Source: F23-D06 sp045116675
Lineage (GTDB): Bacteria > Bacteroidota > Bacteroidia > Bacteroidales > WCHB1-69
Direction: 5' to 3'
Assembly: GCA_045116675.1 (NCBI GenBank)
Contig: JBGUMF010000095.1
Location: 1-7,152, forward strand
Length of the DNA: 7,152 nt
The first letter of the stretch is position 1. The number at the start of each line of letters is the position of its first letter. The notes beneath the pieces are model-generated. The model was given only the letters and a program-made list of their open reading frames with translations, ran no database searches and had not been told where the DNA came from. Positions 5,431-7,152 of the stretch are shown here, in pieces. The position numbers and the translations under genes were made by a program.

Positions 5431-6135
5431 TTATTTGGATGCTTTTGCGCTTGCGCGTTCCACATATTGGGCGATGTTCATCGTCGTGTATTGGTTGTAG
5501 AACTTATTCTCAATTGTTTTATAGGCGTCAAGGGCCTTGTCCCATTTCTCTTGTCTTTCATACATCTGGCCCAGTTTGAAGAGGGCGTTCGGGGTGTAGA
5601 GGGGATCTTCGCCCTTGGTGGCCTTCTCATAGTATTGGATGGCCTTGGCCTCATCGCCCTGCTCATCGTACAGGTCGCCGATCACAATCTGGCATCCGTA
5701 CCAGAGCACGTCTTCTTTCTTCTTGAATTTTTTCAGATAGTCGAGAGCCTCATCTTTCTGACCCAGGCGCAGGTAGCACAGACCGGCATAGTAGTTGGCC
5801 GTGTTGGAGGTGCGGGTGAGCTTGTAGCCGTTGGCGATGGAGAGGAAACCGTCGTTCTCCTCATTGCCTTCGAGGGCGAGGTTCAGGGAGAGGGAGTCTC
5901 CGGCCATGAACCAGTTGATGGGTTGAATCATGGCAGCCGAAGCTTCGCCGTTTTTCTTCTGGATGTAGAAACGGTTGAAAGCGATGACGGCGCAAGCGAT
6001 GACCAACAATCCGATGAGAACACCGTAGATGATGTTCTGATATTTGTTGAAAAACGCAAGAGTTCTGGTAACGAAATTTTCTTTTTCCTGTTCTTGCTCA
6101 ATCTTTTTACTGCCTAATTTTTCGTTATTTGCCAT
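5431..6135 (-). CDS. Membrane-anchored TPR protein
   Basis: This 234-residue protein has a short charged cytoplasmic N-terminus (1-30), one membrane helix (about 34-54, IIYGVLIGLLVIACAVIAF) and a long C-terminal part with about three tetratricopeptide repeats (about 112-140, 145-177 and 182-212; for example YYAGLCYLRLGQKDEALDYL). There is no lipoprotein box or cleavage site, so the TPR part should face the periplasm as in YfgM, which it resembles in layout; that protein binds the Sec translocon and chaperones. Function here is unknown. From memory, a TPR protein directly before ribH is a recurring order in Bacteroidota. An in-frame ATG at 6174 is less likely because it lies at the promoter box; the start at 6135 follows it by 28 bases. 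It is the first gene of a TPR-ribH-fmt unit. Confidence 0.85.
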   Translation of the reverse strand: MANNEKLGSKKIEQEQEKENFVTRTLAFFNKYQNIIYGVLIGLLVIACAVIAFNRFYIQKKNGEASAAMIQPINWFMAGDSLSLNLALEGNEENDGFLSIANGYKLTRTSNTANYYAGLCYLRLGQKDEALDYLKKFKKKEDVLWYGCQIVIGDLYDEQGDEAKAIQYYEKATKGEDPLYTPNALFKLGQMYERQEKWDKALDAYKTIENKFYNQYTTMNIAQYVERASAKASK

Positions 6136-6163
6136 AGTATTATCGTTAATAATTTTTAGGGCG

Positions 6164-6171
6164 CAAAAATA
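6164..6171 (-). promoter_or_regulatory. -7 box of the TPR-ribH-fmt operon
   Basis: TATTTTTG on the minus strand matches TAnnTTTG, 28 bases before the TPR protein ATG, giving a leader of about 20 bases. The -33 position holds no TTTG but a GTGTC-G-GACAC palindrome at 6186-6196. Confidence 0.55.
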
Positions 6172-6194
6172 CACTTTTTTTTGATGTGTCCGAC

Positions 6195-6223
6195 ACCGAA
6201 TTTTTTATTGGTTTTTATTCGGT
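6195..6223. repeat. Inverted repeat at the 3' end of the glycosyltransferase gene
   Basis: ACCGAAT (6195-6201) and ATTCGGT (6217-6223) form a perfect 7-pair stem around an AT-rich 15-base loop. It overlaps the stop codon of the glycosyltransferase gene at 6205-6207. It is not followed by a T run on the minus strand, so it is a poor intrinsic terminator, but it may protect the mRNA end. Confidence 0.4.
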
Positions 6224-7134
6224 AAAATTCCTGTCAGCCAGTCGCGGAAAAGGTAGCGGTACGCCCGTTTGTAGATGTGTTTGAACATGTATCGGTCGGC
6301 CTTGTAATCCTGCTTCTCGTGCTCCTTGTCCGGATGCACCAGGGGCATGATGGGGTAGGCGTTGCGCTTGAGCCGGCGTATTTTGCGCTTGCTCTGCTTC
6401 TTAAAGCCGATGTTGGTGACGAGGTTCAGGTAGGGCGAGATGCACAGTCCTTGATGCGCCCACACGTGGAGGTTGAGCCGGTAGTCCCAGTAGGTGGCGT
6501 TAAGCTTCTTCATGCTGTTGAAACGCCGGATCCAGTAGCCCCGTTGCCGTTGTTTGCGCATGTAGGGCGTGACGATGTTGGGGAAATCTTCGCTCTTGTA
6601 AGTGTCCATGGAGAGGGAGAAATCCTTCCACCGGTCTCTCCATGTGGCAAAACCCCAAGTGGTGGCATACGCGGAGAAATAGTAAGAGCTCTTGCCTTTC
6701 TTGATACGTTTGTTGTAACGTTTCCGGCTCTTGTGGTGGAAATAGTATCCGCCGATGGTGAAGACGCGCTCATTGTTCCGGTACCGGTCCAGCAGTTCCT
6801 CGCAATAGGGAAAGAAGTCGTAGCTGGGGACGGTGTCCTCGAACAGGACAATGCCTTCCGGCACCTCATGGAAGAACCATTTCAGGGCGGCATCGATCAT
6901 GAGGGGCTTCCCAAGATGTTTCTCCTGCCAGAACGTATGCAGCTGGCACGGCCATTCCGGTTGGATGACGCTCCGCGTCTGGTACACGCGTTTGCGGTCC
7001 AGGGGAGTGTCGGGCACGGGGCCGTCGCCAGCCACATACAGTTGGGTGGGTTGGACGGTTCTCAGCACCTGGAATACAGTGTGCGTTTCCTCAATCCTGT
7101 TGTAAAGAATAAGTAAAACGGGAACCTTGAACAT
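6205..7134 (-). CDS. HlpA-like glycosyltransferase (GT-A/GT2-type fold)
   Basis: This complete 309-residue protein resembles the nucleotide-sugar transferases often labelled hemolytic protein HlpA-like, which lie in surface-polysaccharide clusters. Seen marks are the start VPVLLILYNRIEETHTVF (4-21), LYVAGDGP (32-39, first nucleotide-sugar loop), EGIVLFEDTVPSYDFFPYCEELLDRY (93-118, place of the metal-binding acidic motif), SYYFSAYATTWGFATWRDRW (150-169), WDYRLN (216-221) and NLVTNIGF (237-244). There is no signal peptide or clear membrane helix, so it should act at the cytoplasmic face of the membrane. The C-terminal 60 residues are very basic, which fits membrane contact. Where relatives commonly have E-D-D this protein has F-E-D (98-100). 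Donor and acceptor sugars cannot be read from the sequence. Only 18 bases upstream are visible, so its promoter is not known. Confidence 0.82.
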   Translation of the reverse strand: MFKVPVLLILYNRIEETHTVFQVLRTVQPTQLYVAGDGPVPDTPLDRKRVYQTRSVIQPEWPCQLHTFWQEKHLGKPLMIDAALKWFFHEVPEGIVLFEDTVPSYDFFPYCEELLDRYRNNERVFTIGGYYFHHKSRKRYNKRIKKGKSSYYFSAYATTWGFATWRDRWKDFSLSMDTYKSEDFPNIVTPYMRKQRQRGYWIRRFNSMKKLNATYWDYRLNLHVWAHQGLCISPYLNLVTNIGFKKQSKRKIRRLKRNAYPIMPLVHPDKEHEKQDYKADRYMFKHIYKRAYRYLFRDWLTGILPNKNQ

Positions 7135-7152
7135 TGTTTATGCTAACTCGTG

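Noticed and set aside
5260..6117. Plus-strand open frame of 285 codons across ribH and the TPR gene.
   Set aside because: It is antisense to well-supported genes; its hydrophobic look comes from reading charged TPR codons backwards.
6277..7116. Plus-strand open frame of 279 codons opposite the glycosyltransferase.
   Set aside because: It is a mirror of a GC-rich gene with a convincing protein family; no promoter or independent domain is visible.

Overview
The window looks like chromosomal DNA of a member of the Bacteroidota, probably an anaerobic Bacteroidales-type lineage. The promoter evidence is good: several genes are preceded by a -7 box of the Bacteroidota form TAnnTTTG (TATTTTTG, TACTTTTG, TAAATTTG), and Shine-Dalgarno-like sites are absent. 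The protein families also fit: a small HU protein, the order TPR membrane protein - ribH, and a PnuC transporter. Most coding sequence is GC-rich and the intergenic DNA is strongly AT-rich. There are no RNA genes, CRISPR arrays, insertion sequences or att sites that I can support, and no gene-free stretch longer than about 135 bases.

Left part (1-2113, minus strand): a compact unit of three genes read right to left. First is a DsrC protein with both redox cysteines, then a five-helix NarI/DsrM-like cytochrome b subunit, then a beta-CASP metallo-beta-lactamase-fold RNA hydrolase that runs off the left edge. Gaps are 22 and 14 bases, so co-transcription from the promoter in front of dsrC is likely. 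This is the most unusual part of the window: a DsrC plus membrane quinol-type subunit with no DsrAB, DsrK, DsrJ, DsrO or DsrP in view.

Middle (2114-3960): pnuC is transcribed divergently from dsrC across a 110-base two-promoter region. It runs convergently into trmH (tRNA/rRNA 2'-O-methyltransferase), with a 31-32 base overlap of the coding ends. Right of trmH lies hup (HU), with its own promoter in an AT-rich leader and a strong intrinsic terminator between it and trmH.

Right part (3949-6204, minus strand): a TPR membrane protein, ribH (lumazine synthase) and fmt (Met-tRNA formyltransferase) with gaps of 4 and 11 bases, probably one operon from a promoter at about 6164-6171. The far right (6205-7134, minus) holds a complete glycosyltransferase-like protein of the HlpA-like type, likely for cell-surface glycans, whose upstream context is cut off. 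Apart from the dsrC unit the genes are housekeeping: cofactor uptake and synthesis, translation initiation, RNA modification and nucleoid structure.
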